From contig NW_020653200.1 of the NCBI RefSeq assembly GCF_003589595.1, positions 3,994,301 through 4,058,300 of the forward strand: DNA of 64,000 bases, read 5' to 3'. Below the pieces are notes generated by a model that saw nothing but the letters and a program-made list of their open reading frames with translations, was not told where the DNA came from and ran no database searches. Shown here in pieces: positions 23,818 to 35,932 of this stretch. A program made the translations under genes and the position numbers. The stretch comes from Hyposmocoma kahamanoa. Lineage: Eukaryota > Arthropoda > Insecta > Lepidoptera > Cosmopterigidae. The first letter of the stretch is position 1. Each line of letters starts with the position of its first letter.

Positions 23818-24255
23818 ATGGGGTCCCATATAAGTAAGTTATCAAAACGGCTCGGCTCTGCAGTGTACGCGACTAAAAAAATACGGAAACTTTCAGACTT
23901 CGAAACCGCTACATTGGTTTGTTTCAGTTACTTTCACAGTCTAATGACGTACGGCATTTTGCTTTGGGGTAATGCCGCCGATATCAATAGACTCTTTGTC
24001 CTGCAGAAACGTGCGGTTAGGGCAATTTACAATCTGGGCCCCAGAGTATCTTTGAGAGATAAGTTTAAGGAAATTAACATTCTTACACTAGCCTCACAGT
24101 ACATGTATGAAAATGTAATTTATGTTAAGATGAAAAGTAACTTCTTTATGAAAAATAGTGACAGACATAACATTAATACGAGGAATAAAAATAAATTAGC
24201 TGTTCTTGATAGTCGTCTTCACAAAGTCAAAAAATCATTTAAGGGGCAATGTATA
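23818..24255 (+). pseudogene. LINE RT C-terminal fragment
   Basis: Contains KRLGSAVYATKKIRKLSDFE, YGILLWGNAADINRLFVLQK, RAVRAIYNLGPRVSLRDKFK and LDSRLHKVKKSFKGQC, all repeated in the 49.2- and 52.4-kb relics. The genuine frame ends at the nested insertion; residues after about codon 147 are antisense to another LINE. Confidence 0.85.
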
Positions 24256-24260
24256 CGCTT

Positions 24261-24861
24261 ATACTTGGTACTTGGTACTTGGTATCCGCAACTCGACGTC
24301 AAGGCGCCTATTTTGCTTTTGTGTGTGGTGGGTGCAGGGTTCTACTCGTGCCACCCAAGCTCCTCCAGGAATCTCAGCAGCCTCCTCGGTTTTCTGAAGA
24401 CTTCGGGGAGCAACCTTGGCACTCCAAGGTACTTTGCCCTGTAGTTGGCTACGCCGGAGTACTGTAGTACGATGTGCGCAGCCGTTTCCTCCCCCTCCAT
24501 GCACGCTCTGCATAGAGTGCTGTCTGTGATACCTAAATTGAAAAGGTGTTTATTGTATGGACCATGACCTGTTAGGGCGGCAGTTAGAGTGCGAAGCTCT
24601 TGCCTGTTGAGTTTAATTAATATTCGTGATAGACTGGCATTGTGCGTTGGGAGTGCTTCCCTCGCCTGTCTACAAACCGTAAGGGTGGTCCATGTATTAT
24701 TATGTGAAGTTTTTGTACCTTTATGTATAGTTGGTCTGGACCATTGGTAGGGGAGGGACATTATGGGTTCTGGTCCTACTGCGTCCGTCTCCGACACTTT
24801 TCTGGCTAGTTCATCTGCTGCGTCATTGCCACGTGAGCCGCTGTGTTCTGTATACGCCTGT
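24261..24861 (-). mobile_element. RNase H-bearing LINE fragment inserted into the CR1 element
   Basis: 601-bp 5'-truncated insertion flanked by a perfect 13-bp target duplication AATGTATACGCTT (24248-24260 and 24862-24874). Coding from the 5' junction to a stop at 24342 gives EHSGSRGNDAADELARKVSE (end of RNase H), TAALTGHGPYNKHLFNLGI and the finger-like C-x2-C-x4-ET-x2-H-x4-Y, where the final Cys is replaced by Tyr. The 3' end is not poly(A) but imperfect ACCAAGT repeats. I, R1 or related clade. Confidence 0.88.
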
Positions 24862-25230
24862 AATGTATACGCTTCTATAACAAGATTCCGGTTGATATAC
24901 AAAATTTGCCTTTCACGGGGTTTAAAACTATAGTGAAACAAAAACTTTATACTAAAGGTTATTATACAACTTCTGCGTACTTGGATGACAAAAATCCGTG
25001 GTAGTCACCCGTTTAGTCTCGATCTCTGATGTTTCAAATAAAAAAAAAATATGTTGTAAATGTTGAATGTGTACAAAATGTTATTTACGAAGAGCAACCC
25101 CTAGAGTTTCTTGCTCATTCTTCTCAGGGGAATCTGCCTTCCGAATGAGCGGTAGAGTTTAACCATTGTGATGATTTCAAGTGTAATAATGCTTACCTAT
25201 GAAATAAAGATTATTTTAAATTTGAATTTC

Positions 25231-26164
25231 AATTAAGTTCACAGTCGATATATCCATTATGGTTAATTTTAAACACTTTCCGAAAAGTTTTCTGATCCCC
25301 TATAGGTACAAGTACTTTCAAATTCCCCAGTATCAGTGCCACTTCTATGACCAGTATAGAGAGCATTATTTTCAAGTAAGACCCTAAAATATAATAAGAT
25401 CCTAAAACATAATAGTATTTTATTATGTTTCATAAGTTAGATATGGCGAGCGACATTTGCTGCTACGAATGAAGTAGAGTAGAGGGTGATATTCGACCTG
25501 GCAAAAACTGACCCTTGATATCTTAACTGATGTGGCCATTTTGATCTACAATGTCTATTTCTAAAATACATCTCGTAGTCGTGGTTTAGGTTTACATTCT
25601 ACGCAACCATTTCAGAATTGAACGTTTTCAGCCTTAGTAACATAAACAGATACATAAGTAGCCACGTAGAGCGATATCGTCTCAACGCAACGATATTTCA
25701 ACACACCGAGTACCACACGAGCATTACAGTGTCGCAAAGTACCTAATGCATGGCAGTCCGCCGCGCAGGCTAGAGACTGCTCACACACTATCCTGCGTCT
25801 GGCCCACATTTGGAGTCTCGCAGGACTAGATTCATAATCCTGCGTTACGCGGCGGACAGCAAGGCGGACTGCAATGCAGGATAATGAATGCCCTTTTACT
25901 TACGCACCATAGAACCCCCTCCCGCTTCGTCTCGTGGCCTCTTGGGAATCACCAAACATATCGATATGGAATCGCAATAAGTCGGTCAGGAAAAGCTTTA
26001 TGTCCGCGTAATAAGATCGAACAAGACGTTCCGCGTTTCGCGTCGGCTTGTACGACGCAACTCGATACTCATCTGAAATGAATTTGCTTCCTGCGAATTT
26101 CTGATGGCGTCCGTATGCAACCGACCCGTAGACGCCTGCACGTCCGTGTCGATGGTGAATCGGC
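25231..26164. other. No gene recognised
   Basis: 25690-25880 is GC-richer, with GCGGACTGCAATGCAGG and related words in both orientations (GCAGTCCGCCGCGCAGG), suggesting a decayed foldback element. No coding frame supported. Confidence 0.4.
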
Positions 26165-26240
26165 TTACTTGGTATATACTTGGCGCTTGGTGTAACGGGC
26201 TGGTGTCCGCAACTCGACGTCAAGGCGCCTATTTAAGAAT
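26165..26240 (-). repeat. 3' end of the same RNase H LINE family
   Basis: CCGCAACTCGACGTCAAGGC followed by GCCTATTT matches 24288-24314, and the 3' tail again consists of imperfect CTTGGTA/CTTGGCG units. Only about 75 bp remains. Confidence 0.7.
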
Positions 26241-27422
26241 AGGCTTAATGCGACAAGTGTGGTTACATAGTGTGGTAAACATGATCGCCTCAAGTGGATT
26301 CCGCGTCGATAAGTGTGGTGAGCCCTTGTCGCCGCGCGTCGTTTCGACGCACCTTGTGGCATGTAATTCTAATTTATGTCTAGAACAACGCAGCATTACG
26401 ACTTAGTCGTCGCAACACCGATGCAACGCACAGTGTAGCATGGTTTTAACGTGGAATTTGACTGTTTTTATTACCAGTGTGGCAAGGTATAGATATGTTG
26501 CTGCCTTAATATACGTTAGATACAATAATAAAAAACCTTGTTTAAACGTTTATGATAACGAAAACAAGGTTCACGTCAATTTAAAAAAGGTATTCCTTAG
26601 GACAGCAGTAAACAAAAAAAAAATTATTCGCAATCTGTAATCCTTTTCTTTAAATAGTTGAGTATTTGAACATTGCGAGATGCGATTGTAGACGTAGAAA
26701 TTATAAAAGGTCGTTTTTATATTAAAGTCATTAAATCTATTATAATCACATGTCACAAATACCTCACAATTTGAAAATAGAAAATTTGTGGAACTTAATA
26801 CAAAAGTAACCGATGTGCCTCGTTACGTCAATGGAATAGAGTGCGAGTGAGTGGGCGGAAATGTAGTAGTGCCAACTGCACACATCCACTCGAACTCAAG
26901 CTTCGTCGATATACGTGCAGCAGTATCTCTTAAGAAAACTCGAACGATTTTCACCCGGCAATGTTAACTTGTGACATGTGAAATCGTGTCCAATTGACTT
27001 AATTATTATTTTTATTTGACAGTAACGAATTTTTGTTGCAATGATGCCGAAGAACCCGCTTCAGAACATGGAAATTACAATTATGCTGTTGTATTTAATA
27101 ATTATTTCAAAAGCAACGGTTTAATATTGAAAAGCATATTGACTGTATTGAAGTTGACTGGAGTATAAGAATCGTTTTAAATTCAGGGATCCACACGGCC
27201 GCTCCAACGCAACCTTTGTCGGAAAGTTGAAAAGCGCCGGTGACAACATACATCAACACTGACACTGACCCAATCCTAGTGGCTGCCATCAAGGAACTAA
27301 TAATAACCCGCTTCAATCTCGAGCAAGAAACATTGTTTATAACGTTTATCGCAAAACGATTGACGATTTCAGAACATTCAAGTCATAATCCACGATTTGG
27401 AAGCGGGTTCACCCACGGTTCG
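26241..27422. other. No gene recognised
   Basis: Ordinary AT-rich DNA; frames at 26440-26756 and 27107-27316 have no motif. Confidence 0.45.
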
Positions 27423-27537
27423 ACTGCCACCGTGGCCGAACGGTCATGATCCTGGACTGCCACGCTGAGGTCCCAGTGTCGATTCCCGGGCCGGGAGAAA
27501 TATTTGTATGGCCTACATTTATTGCTCTTAAGGCTCA
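27423..27537 (+). repeat. SINE-A copy, 5' part only
   Basis: CCACCGTGGCCGAACGGTCA head and GATTCCCGGGCCGGGAGAAA, then TATGGCCTACATTTATTGCT where a MITE interrupts it. Confidence 0.75.
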
Positions 27538-27539
27538 AC

Positions 27540-27790
27540 TCACAATGTCGTAGCGTCGCGACGCGTCATGTTTTTCGCCTATTGTATATTCATTTCTATT
27601 TTCCCATTATTAGGGTACAAATTTGTGTTATACAAACGTGGAGTTACTTGGGCGCAGTGAGGCGTCAGACGCCAACCACACTGTGATTCGGACGCACTAA
27701 TGCGAGCGTCGACGCGTGTCGCCAGGCGTTGTAGTTCCAAAACAGGACGCGACGCGACGCTTCGACTCTGCGCTAGTGTGAGTTGAGCCT
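27540..27790. mobile_element. 251-bp MITE inserted in SINE-A
   Basis: Inverted ends AGGCTCAACTCACA and TGTGAGTTGAGCCT with TA on both sides. Internal GC-rich stretches GTCGCGACGCGTC and CGCGACGCGACGC. Probably Tc1/mariner- or PIF-mobilised (TA or TTA target). Confidence 0.85.
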
Positions 27791-27806
27791 TAGACTCTGC
27801 CCATAT

Positions 27807-28024
27807 TGACGACCTCAATCGCCCAACGGTTTGCACCATGGGCTCTGGATGGTTCCGGGTTCGAATCGCAGTTATACCATTTTAGAAAATAAACTTTACT
27901 AAATTGGTTTTGGTCCGGGTGTTCTGGGTACTATGGGGAAGTGAATTTCGTATCTCTGGTACTCATTGAACAGGGAATTCCCTAGTACTAAAAGCAGGCA
28001 ATTTATGTAGTTATCTGGCACTTA
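27807..28024 (+). repeat. SINE-B copy
   Basis: Head GACGACCTCAATCGCCCAAC and CGGTTTGCACCATGGGCTCT with box B GGGTTCGAATCG, then TGGTTTTGGTCCGGGTGTTC, and a 3' end at TAGTTATCTGGCAC. Confidence 0.75.
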
Positions 28025-29375
28025 ACTAAGCGCCAACAAACTAAAACTGTTTGTTCAAATTAACAGAGCTGTTGTGCAAAATTATAATAAGTTTATTTAT
28101 AATGCCAGAAAACAGTTCTGTATATTGTATACTTGTATAGACGCTGCCAATACCTTTGAGGATTATTTTCAATCTTATAAACACACATCACCACATCTTA
28201 TAAACTATGCCTAAGCGCGGAAGGTGCGGTGTGCACCGTTGCAGGATGGGCGAACGATGGTCGACAACAAGGTCCCTATCCGCAAGCGACTGTGAGACTA
28301 CTCGACCGCTGGACCTCACGGAATACCTGCCTATGTCTTTACACGATTGTATATTAGTGCTCGAAAATTCTTTACCACGTTACATTTTGTATTTAATCTG
28401 TCATGTAACATCATAATATAACCTACTATGTGGACAATATCGCGTGTCACCCCTGTCCCAAAATGTCACAACGGAGTGGAAATAACCAACAATAAGACTA
28501 TCGTTGTGTTATCAACTTTCGGGAAAATATTCAAGTCAGTAAATACTGCTATTAGTAGGCAAATCCGTTATAATCCGAAAGTTGATTTTACTTATTTTGA
28601 TTTAACAAAACCTTTCGGGGTCTAGGGTTGAAGACGATATTTTATTATAAAAATATCCTAGAGTGGTAATTTTTTGCAACTTACTTAACTAACAGAAAAC
28701 AATATGTACAACTTGAACCAACAAGCTCGCAATATTACGATACTGCTTCGAGGTTAAGCCTGTGTAGCACCATAGTATAATAAGACAAATAGTACTCCCG
28801 TGTACTCGGCACTTAAATGCCTTCACGTTACTCGAAGCCTAGGGTTGTTACGTTATTTAAAAAAATCAAGTATTTTGTATGGCCGTAAAAATATACATAA
28901 TTTCATTAAGAAAGAAGATATTCGTAATATTAACCTTAGACCTAAGTCCAAACTCATGGTATTACGATTTCGTTTAACAAAGGTAAACGATTATTATAGA
29001 ATGGAAAACGTTTATTTGGCAGAATACAGTATTTATACAGATCTCGAGTAAAATTAGGTACATTGTATTCAACCTGCGCGCAGGTGTGCAAATGTTAATG
29101 GTATTTCACATTTGTCTCTACAATTACAAATCAATTTGCAAAAAGACGACAAGGGTCTGGATCCCACACAAATTTGATTTAAAGTGTACTTTCTATATAT
29201 AGCATTTAAGTTTATTTGAAAAGAGCAACCCATAGAGTTTCTTGTTCGTTCTTCTCAGGGAAGTCATCACAGTGAACGAGCTATAGCTTAAAAAATTACG
29301 TTTTCAAATGTAATTTAATTTTCCTATGAAATAAACTCTTTGACTTTGACTTGATTATTTTAGTCATATCTAAAG
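28025..29375 (+). pseudogene. Degenerate CR1-like LINE relic
   Basis: Broken frames give SRVTPVPK and STFGKIFKSV (28445-28535, RT fingers), TNRKQYVQLE near 28680 and LRPKSKLMVLRFRLTKVNDY at 28940-29000 (C-terminal region). The CR1 3' UTR follows at 29215-29350: GTTTCTTGTTCGTTCTTCTC, then ATGAAATAAACTCTTTGACT with a TTGACTTTGA-like tail. Confidence 0.65.
29045..29120 (+). repeat. Short repeat shared with 39.5 kb
   Basis: GTAAAATTAGGTACATTGTA, TTCAACCTGCGCGCAGGTGT and GCAAATGTTAATGG recur almost unchanged at 39490-39552; likely a LINE 3'-end segment. Confidence 0.55.
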
Positions 29376-29679
29376 TTTGCGACCCGTAATTTGAAAAAAA
29401 TATGGTAGTCATCACAGTATTCTCGTACTATATTGAAATAACCTTAGTCAAATGCAGTACTTGTGTTGATATGTTATACCAGAGTATTGCAGATTGATAT
29501 CTCGATTACGGGAGAATGATCAAAACACAGAAATAAAATGCGAGTTTTATGGAGTATTACAAATTAAAAAAATGTTTGTCAGAGAAAAATTAAATACCGA
29601 GCGAAAGCTTCAATTCTATAATTAATGGCACGTGTGACCTGCGCTGTCAACTTGAGTGCACCGCGAAATAATGCGAATA

Positions 29680-29770
29680 CGTACGTTCATACGCAGAACG
29701 CGGCGAGCTTGCACACACGAAAGCCGCGTTGCTACGTTTGTATGGAATTATACTACTTATCTTATTATAC
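29680..29770 (+). repeat. Short repeat shared (inverted) with 50.4 kb
   Basis: GTTGCTACGTTTGTATGGA and CTTATCTTATTATACTA match the reverse complement of 50400-50470. Probably a MITE end. Confidence 0.45.
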
Positions 29771-30100
29771 TATGGCGGCACTCTTGGACCGACGCAGTTT
29801 CTAATCATGATTAATGACCTCTGTGATGTGAAAATTGCCAAATGCGTGTTATTAGTAGACGATGTTAAGTCATACTTGGGTATGAGTGGACCAATTGTTT
29901 GTACATCTCTGCAAGATGTCAACGCTTTATTAAAGAGAACATGTTAACCCTCTCATCCTTTTATAGTACGGAAGAAGCATTGTTTGTCCATAAGCAACCA
30001 AAATATTTTGAATTTAATAAAAATACCCGACGCCAGTATAACGTGATCCTTCATCAACCTAAATTAGAAATATACAGAAACAGTCCATAGTACAGATCTA
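29771..30100 (+). pseudogene. LINE reverse transcriptase relic (Jockey-like)
   Basis: Reads GGTLGPTQFLIMINDL then VLLVDDVKSYLG, the GxxLGP...INDL and (Y/F)ADD blocks with the catalytic Ala changed to Val, followed by LQDVNALLK. Short and broken after 30090. Confidence 0.75.
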
Positions 30101-30328
30101 TATTAAACCATACAAATACTCCAATATTAAATAAACGAAAACAATTTCTCATCCTATAAACATGCAATAAATGACTTTTTAACTGACAAATAAAGTCAGA
30201 ACTCACGGATAGCTCACGTTGATCTCTATTATTAGTTAAATATTATATATAATAATTTAATAATTCGTTTTGAAGTCTCCTTGCTATACACTGAGTCATG
30301 TACCATACTAAATTTTATTGTCGTCGTT

Positions 30329-30395
30329 GATCGGCCTCATAAAAATGTGTTTATTTATTGTCTTAATAAACAAACACATTTTTATGAGACCGATC
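30329..30395. repeat. 67-bp hairpin
   Basis: Arms GATCGGCCTCATAAAAATGT and ACATTTTTATGAGACCGATC extend to about 31 bp with two or three mismatches around a 5-base loop. It lies inside the LINE relic region and is probably a tiny MITE. Confidence 0.8.
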
Positions 30396-30499
30396 GAAAG
30401 GATCAATTATAAGGACAAATTCCTTGTAAGTAACATAGTATCTTATAGGGACACCATAAAATGTTATTCTACTCGATAATAGAAATATTATCCTTTGTA

Positions 30500-30830
30500 C
30501 AATATTTAAAGTACTTTCTCTCCGTGTACATAAAAAGCTTTACCACCCATACTTGTTTTTGTCATTATTTGTGCCGGAAATGTTCGACTTAGACACCTTA
30601 CAATCAAGATTTAAGTTGGCGTTGTTACTTCGACTATTTCATGTCATCAATTGTGATAAAATTGACAGTCCGGTGGAGTTGGCACGTTTTCGTTGTCTGT
30701 ACCTGACAAATACGCCTGCGACAGCAACCCGTGTTTGCGCTTGGCATTACGCGCTGTAATGCTTCACAACACGCCCTTGCAGGCTCTGATTGCTCACCAG
30801 CATCATACGCCTACATTTATTTGATGAGTA
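30500..30830 (+). pseudogene. LINE C-terminal relic
   Basis: FDLDTLQSRFKLALLLRLFH, VINCDKIDSPVELARF and ATRVCAWH match the C-terminal tail of Jockey-type ORF2 (L.tL..RR...lf...hN.iDsP.LL...). Likely the same insertion as the RT relic upstream, separated by the hairpin. Confidence 0.65.
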
Positions 30831-31127
30831 TTTATAGAAAATAAAGTTACAATTCCGTCGCCTGTGCCGTTAGCACAGTTAGTGTGATATTTAAAAAAAA
30901 AATTGTTATACACTGCCGTGATCAGTAAAAAGACATGATCTGTCACTATTTCTATTTTTTGTGGTTAAGGAATGAAGTTACCGCAAGAGAAAAGTAGAAT
31001 TATATGTTTATAGTCAATGTTTATACCAGTCAAATTAATAATAACTTTTAATTGTTTTGTGTAAGTGTTGAGTTGTTGTAAAAAAATCTATTTGAATTTT
31101 GGTAAACTCTTAGTGCATTGAGTTTTG

Positions 31128-31330
31128 TCATCATCATCAAACTTAAGTTATACTCTTGTCTGTGGAGCATCTTTCAGTCATCTCTCTTATAAGCCAGCTC
31201 CTTGACCTCCTTATATGGCACGACACTGGCCTTTTCCTTTATTTGGTATATGTAACTGCGCCTAGGTCGACTTCTGCCTCTCTTTCCCTGGATCTTTCTC
31301 TCCAAAATGGTCTTAAAGAAGTTGTTGTCT
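31128..31330 (-). pseudogene. RTE-like LINE 3' end
   Basis: The reverse strand reads GKRGRSRPRRSYIYQIKEKA then EVKELAYKRDD and ends HRQE, followed by a CTTAAGTTTGATGATGATGA tail. This is the C-terminus and 3' repeat tail also present at 36.4 kb. Confidence 0.75.
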
Positions 31331-31914
31331 CACATCAAATGTCTAACCATTTTCCCGCGTCTGTAGTATATAGTATTCAGGATCATTCTTTTCTCGTTTA
31401 TAATTCCACATACCATTGACTTTTGTATACCACTCAAAAGATTACAGCGTTCAAATTATTTACAAATATGCATAAAAGCATTTCATTTACTACAAATTGG
31501 ACCATCATATAAAATGTTTTATGATGTAATGAGTTTTTTATTTTTTTCATTTAATGGGAACATGTTGTGATGCACTAAAGCAATCAAAGCGCGCAAATTG
31601 GCATGCTGACAGACGTCTTGCGTCACCAAAACTAAGAAAGTTAGTGTCGAGAATTACAAATCCAAGAAATGCTGGTTGTGACGCTATAAGACATGGTCAA
31701 AGAAAGTAAAGCTATCAAGAAAATTAAGAGAGATCAATTTAAAAGCAGTAAAAACCTAAGTAATGGAGATTGATGAACTTGTATAGTCAGACATAATTGG
31801 AAACTGTCGAAAGTTAAATGTTTAAATTCTACTTAGTGTACTATAGTAAATTTTCATATAGTAAATTCTACATGAGCATCCTTCAATTCCTAAACAATTA
31901 ATTTGAACTAGGAG

Positions 31915-32640
31915 TGGTTTCATACGGCGACTTTAGCAGTGCGTCTGCAGAGATTCAGTTGCAATGCAGTCTATATTTTGACGCGCTGGCGATGCAAACA
32001 CAATGCAACCGTTTTTAATTATATTGCACCGTTGCAACTGCAGTCGCACGTTTGCATCGATGTGTTTTGTGAAACTACGAACTCCTTATCATCTTCATAT
32101 CTATCATTATACGTTTCCTAGGAAATTCCTTCACTGTTCCTGATTCCAGAAAGAGTTCCAACTAATATTTACTATATTATTAGCGCCTAAAATACTTAAA
32201 TTTCCCTCTATAAGTATTTTGTTCACTTTGACAGAATATTCTTTCATATCTAATTTCCAGACGTCTGCATTTTCTATAACACTAATAATTTCTCTGAACT
32301 TTGCTATTCACTTTTCCCAATGTTAATTACGCATTGACATTAATTGTCAATTTTACGCCATAATGTCGGGTTATTAAGCTTTTGAAGTGGTTAAAGAGCT
32401 ACGAAATTAAAGGGGGGAGAATCACAAAATGAAATATTGATTTACGTAAAGAAAATAATAGTAAATATTAGTTGATACTCTTTCAGGAATGAGGTCGTTT
32501 CCTAGGAAACGTTTAATGAGAGAGATGAAGATGGTAAGGGGTCCGTAGTTTCACACAGATGCAGTCGTGCGTTTGCATCGATGCAGCCTTAATGCAATCG
32601 ATAAAATCAACGAGTCAATGAGCCGGGTTTCTCAATCTCT
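31915..32640. mobile_element. Foldback element
   Basis: The left arm 32030-32127 (CAGTCGCACGTTTGCATCGA, TGAAACTACGAACTCCTTAT, ACGTTTCCTAGGAAAT) is inverted at 32494-32600 (ATTTCCTAGG-like CGTTTCCTAGGAAACG, GTAGTTTCACACAGATGCAG, CGTGCGTTTGCATCGATGCA). No coding frame. Confidence 0.7.
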
Positions 32641-32909
32641 GAGACACTCACTGACCCGTCCATCTACAAACTCTTACTGACTAAGTCACTCACGTGGAGT
32701 GAAAGCCGTAATATGAAACTTTCCTGTTGGATTTATATAATTATTTCGAGGTATTCCATATAATGCGAGATATGTCTAGAGTTATACAAGTTTTTACGTT
32801 TTATGTTGAGTATTTCCGAGGTTACGCCGTAACTTGTAATAAGCCTAAAGAATCTGTAGTGGCCTGGGTTATCTGCTCCCAAGCATTTAATATAATCAAC
32901 CATAACTTT

Positions 32910-33125
32910 AACTGCCTCTGTGGACGAACGGTTACCGTGCCGGACTTCCACGCAGAGGTCACAGGTTCGATTCCCGGGCCGGGAGAAATATTTGTATGGC
33001 CTACATTTATTTCTCTCGTGACTTTGGGTGTAATTTGTGGTTGTCTATGTGTATGTCCATGGCACCCGCGACTCAGGGTTTCCCTAGTTCGGGGCCATGT
33101 TGAGTGTGTGCGTTATTATTATTAA
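32910..33125 (+). repeat. SINE-A copy
   Basis: Full-length: ACTGCCTCTGTGGACGAACG head, GGTTCGATTCCCGGGCCGGG, then GCACCCGCGACTCAGGGTTT and GAGTGTGTGCGTTATTATTA end. A short AAACTCAAAACATAAACTC tandem follows. Confidence 0.85.
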
Positions 33126-35326
33126 AAAACTCAAAACATAAACTCAAAACATCAACTCAAAAACTAAATACAGATTGCAATAATTTTGTGTTTCGTTGAA
33201 GTTTTGAAAATTAATAAATAAGAAATTGCGGCTCAATTTATAACCTTATCCATCTCCACACGTGTCTCTGTTAACATGTGTCAGCAGTATTCCAAATATT
33301 ATTTGTCTACGTGATGTCAGAAAAATATCGTATACGGAGAGACGCAAAGTTGCTTTCAATTCGTTCCTCATGGGAAATAACATGGCAAAGCGATCTTACA
33401 ATATAATATTCGGCAACCACGCAAAGGCTGAAACGACGTTGTAGCAACAATCTTCAAGGGATTACTACCTAGAACTGAACAAAAGCCTTCACGAAACTTC
33501 AACGAAACGACTGCGATTTAAATTTAAGTTTTCGTTTTGAATTAGAATAACAAAAGAAGGTTCGTAATAATAATAAAAAATCACCACTAACATCTCGTCT
33601 CTAGCATAGATGCCTCGTTTTCAAAAACCTAACTTCCAAAGTCGTGACGAACACGACAAATGGTTCACATTTTCAGACGCAAGTATTTACTGTCGCGTAA
33701 CTTTGTAAGTTATTATAACTATACACTGGTTCATTAACTGCGCACCTAGGTGTCAATAATCGCTCCTTTGTATATAGCTTAGTTATATAATAAAAGTGCG
33801 TCTATCCGTATCGAATAGGTACTCGCCTCGATTTTTCGCGGTATAGGTGCCCTTAGAGGCAAAGGACAAAACAAGAAAGTTAGGAAAAGAAATTAAAAAA
33901 AATACATTGTTCTAGTGAAAAAGACGAGTAAATGAAAAATTTAGAAGTAAAAGTATTGGTATTTTCACTTACTTTTAAACTTTTAAAAAGACCACACAGT
34001 CACAGTTCAAATGGCGAACATTTTTGTATAGAATGTTTTGATAGCTACAAAAATACGAAGTGAAGTAGGTAGTGACTTTAAATACCTAGATATATATTTA
34101 TTATTAAAGATGTAATATGTTTAGACAATATATTAAAGATTACAAATAAAGCATTTTATTATGAATTTTACTATTTTATTCTAAAGGGCATCTATCCTTC
34201 TTAGTATTTTCATCTCTATCCATATAAGTAGGCATCTATGCTCAAAAAAATAGGTATGCTTAAAGTCAATTTCTTCGAAATCAGTAAATGTCAGATCAAT
34301 AAAATCAAGTCTTAATGTAATGCAAAAGATTGAACTAGGTATATCCATAGGAATTCATAGTAAACTAATAATTTTTAAATTAGGAGGCTCTCTCAAAAAG
34401 TGGGGCATCAAACCCGGTTTTACTCTAAGTAAATTGATGTTGATACAATAATAACAAAAAAAAAACTTTCTAAACAAATAGTTTTTCACAAGTTGCCAAT
34501 GATGATTTTGTAATTACAAAAACGTAAAAATTAAGATTGCAACGTCCACTAAATGCTTGTAAACTACGTGGAGTGTTCCGTTAGAAGTGGCGATGCAAGT
34601 CTAACCGGAACGGCAGAATTATCACAAAGCTTTTTTGGAAAATTGCCAAATTTAAGAAGTTGAGAACGCGCTTAAGATTCGAGAATTACGGCCTCATACA
34701 TAAAAATACAGTGGAAGAAAAAAATAGAACAGCGGATACTTCACACCATTTTACTAATTCGTGTTTGCGTTGCAAGAAGAGTTGTCATCAAAAAGAGTCA
34801 AATTAATCTATAGGTTTTAAGAGCTCAATATGTATATTTGCTTATTTAATAACAATCAAGAAGAATCATCTTTGCTTTACTGAATTTAAGATGCATCCAG
34901 AATTCATTGATATAATGTTGATTTTCGTCAAATATTTTGAGGAGTTTGATCAATAAATCAGTTAGTAGGTCCTATGAAAGTCGTTTCAGTTGTTTTATAT
35001 TTTCAAGGATTTTTGGATTTCCACCCAGTCGTTTCGGACCCAAAAATATCCTAAAACAAAATAAAGAAAAATAACATATTATACAGTATGTACGTATTTT
35101 TTGCGTGCGCCCAGGAGAAAAGCGTTGCCGAGATATTTTCCAAAACACTAAATGCGTTCTGGTGCGGGCGCTTCACAATCCTCTTAATCATCAAAGTCAT
35201 CATTAGTGCTATCCTGCCATGTCAATCTATCAATTAGTCAGACCTTGATTACTTTCATAGGTTTTGAAATCTGAATAAAAGAATTAATTGATTGATTACT
35301 TTTGGTTTTATCATAAGTACCAGTAA
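33126..35326. other. AT-rich stretch without recognised genes
   Basis: Beyond the tandem AAACTCAAAACAT at 33126-33166 nothing is identified; the 60-codon frame at 33262-33444 shows no motif. Confidence 0.45.
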
Positions 35327-35598
35327 AGCAGTAGTCTAGTATCAGAGCTCTTTGTAAAAGAGTTCGTCCAGGGAAGTACTGCCTTACCAAATTCTGCCGA
35401 AAAGCAATAATGTGACCATTACTGCCTTTCGGTTTTGAAGAGTAAGGGTGCTGGTAAATTGACAGGCACATGGGACTTGTCAATGTGTCAGGGTGACGGG
35501 CGCAGTGGCCGTGCGAGGTTTTTTGATGTTGAAGCTCGAGTAGCACATACGGACATGCGTTGCACTTACCACCAGGAGCACTGACGTCATAAAAAAAT
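35327..35598 (+). repeat. SINE-C copy
   Basis: AGAGTTCGTCCAGGGAAGTA, GGCACATGGGACTTGTCAAT and CAGGGTGACGGGCGCAGTGG align with the 8.4-kb copy. It ends GACGTCATAAAAAAATCC. Confidence 0.7.
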
Positions 35599-35737
35599 CC
35601 TTCTGTGATAATCAAGAAAATATTTAAGGATACGGTCAGGGGTAATTTGTGCTTCGTTCAAGGCATCAATACCATATACATCAAACGTAAAATAAATGCA
35701 CGCACTGGCTTTATAAATAGCACAAAATTTAGTGGTA

Positions 35738-35932
35738 CTAGAGCTACTTGCGAAGAGTTCGTCCAAGGAAGTACTAGGCACATACGACTTATCAACTTTA
35801 TGTCTCAGGGTGACAGACGCAGTGGTAATGTTCCACAGAAAGTCTGAGTGACACCACAACTGTTACGTATAAGCGTGTTGACCAGGCGCATGACTTGATC
35901 CTACCGTCACATGATAATCATAATAAAAATTA
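35738..35932 (+). repeat. SINE-C copy, internally deleted
   Basis: GAAGAGTTCGTCCAAGGAAG joins directly to AGGCACATACGACTTATCAA, skipping about 90 bp of the consensus, then CAGGGTGACAGACGCAGTGG to GATCCTACCGTCACATGATA. Confidence 0.65.

Larger units (their letters stand above)
22960..25230 (+). mobile_element. CR1/Jockey-type LINE, 5'-truncated and decayed, with nested insertion
   Basis: Reverse transcriptase blocks read in order across frame breaks: KQRKVIPLFKSGS (23020-23060), NFRPISILSTLSKIF, PKQFGFTQSLST (23180-23210), FFDLSKVFDCVHHDTLVRKL (from 23286), SMGVPQGSIRRP, and the catalytic FADDTSLLFK (23560-23590). The thumb/C-terminal part follows at 23818-24250. It is split by a LINE fragment at 24261-24861 and resumes to a stop near 25003. 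The 3' UTR contains GTTTCTTGCTCATTCTTCTC and ends AATAAAGATTATTTTAAATT. FADD is intact, but frame breaks make it non-functional. Confidence 0.88.

Noticed and set aside
24259..24513. Additional frames through 24.2-24.5 kb on both strands
   Set aside because: Shadows of the inserted RNase H LINE; only the minus frame ending at 24342 has family motifs.
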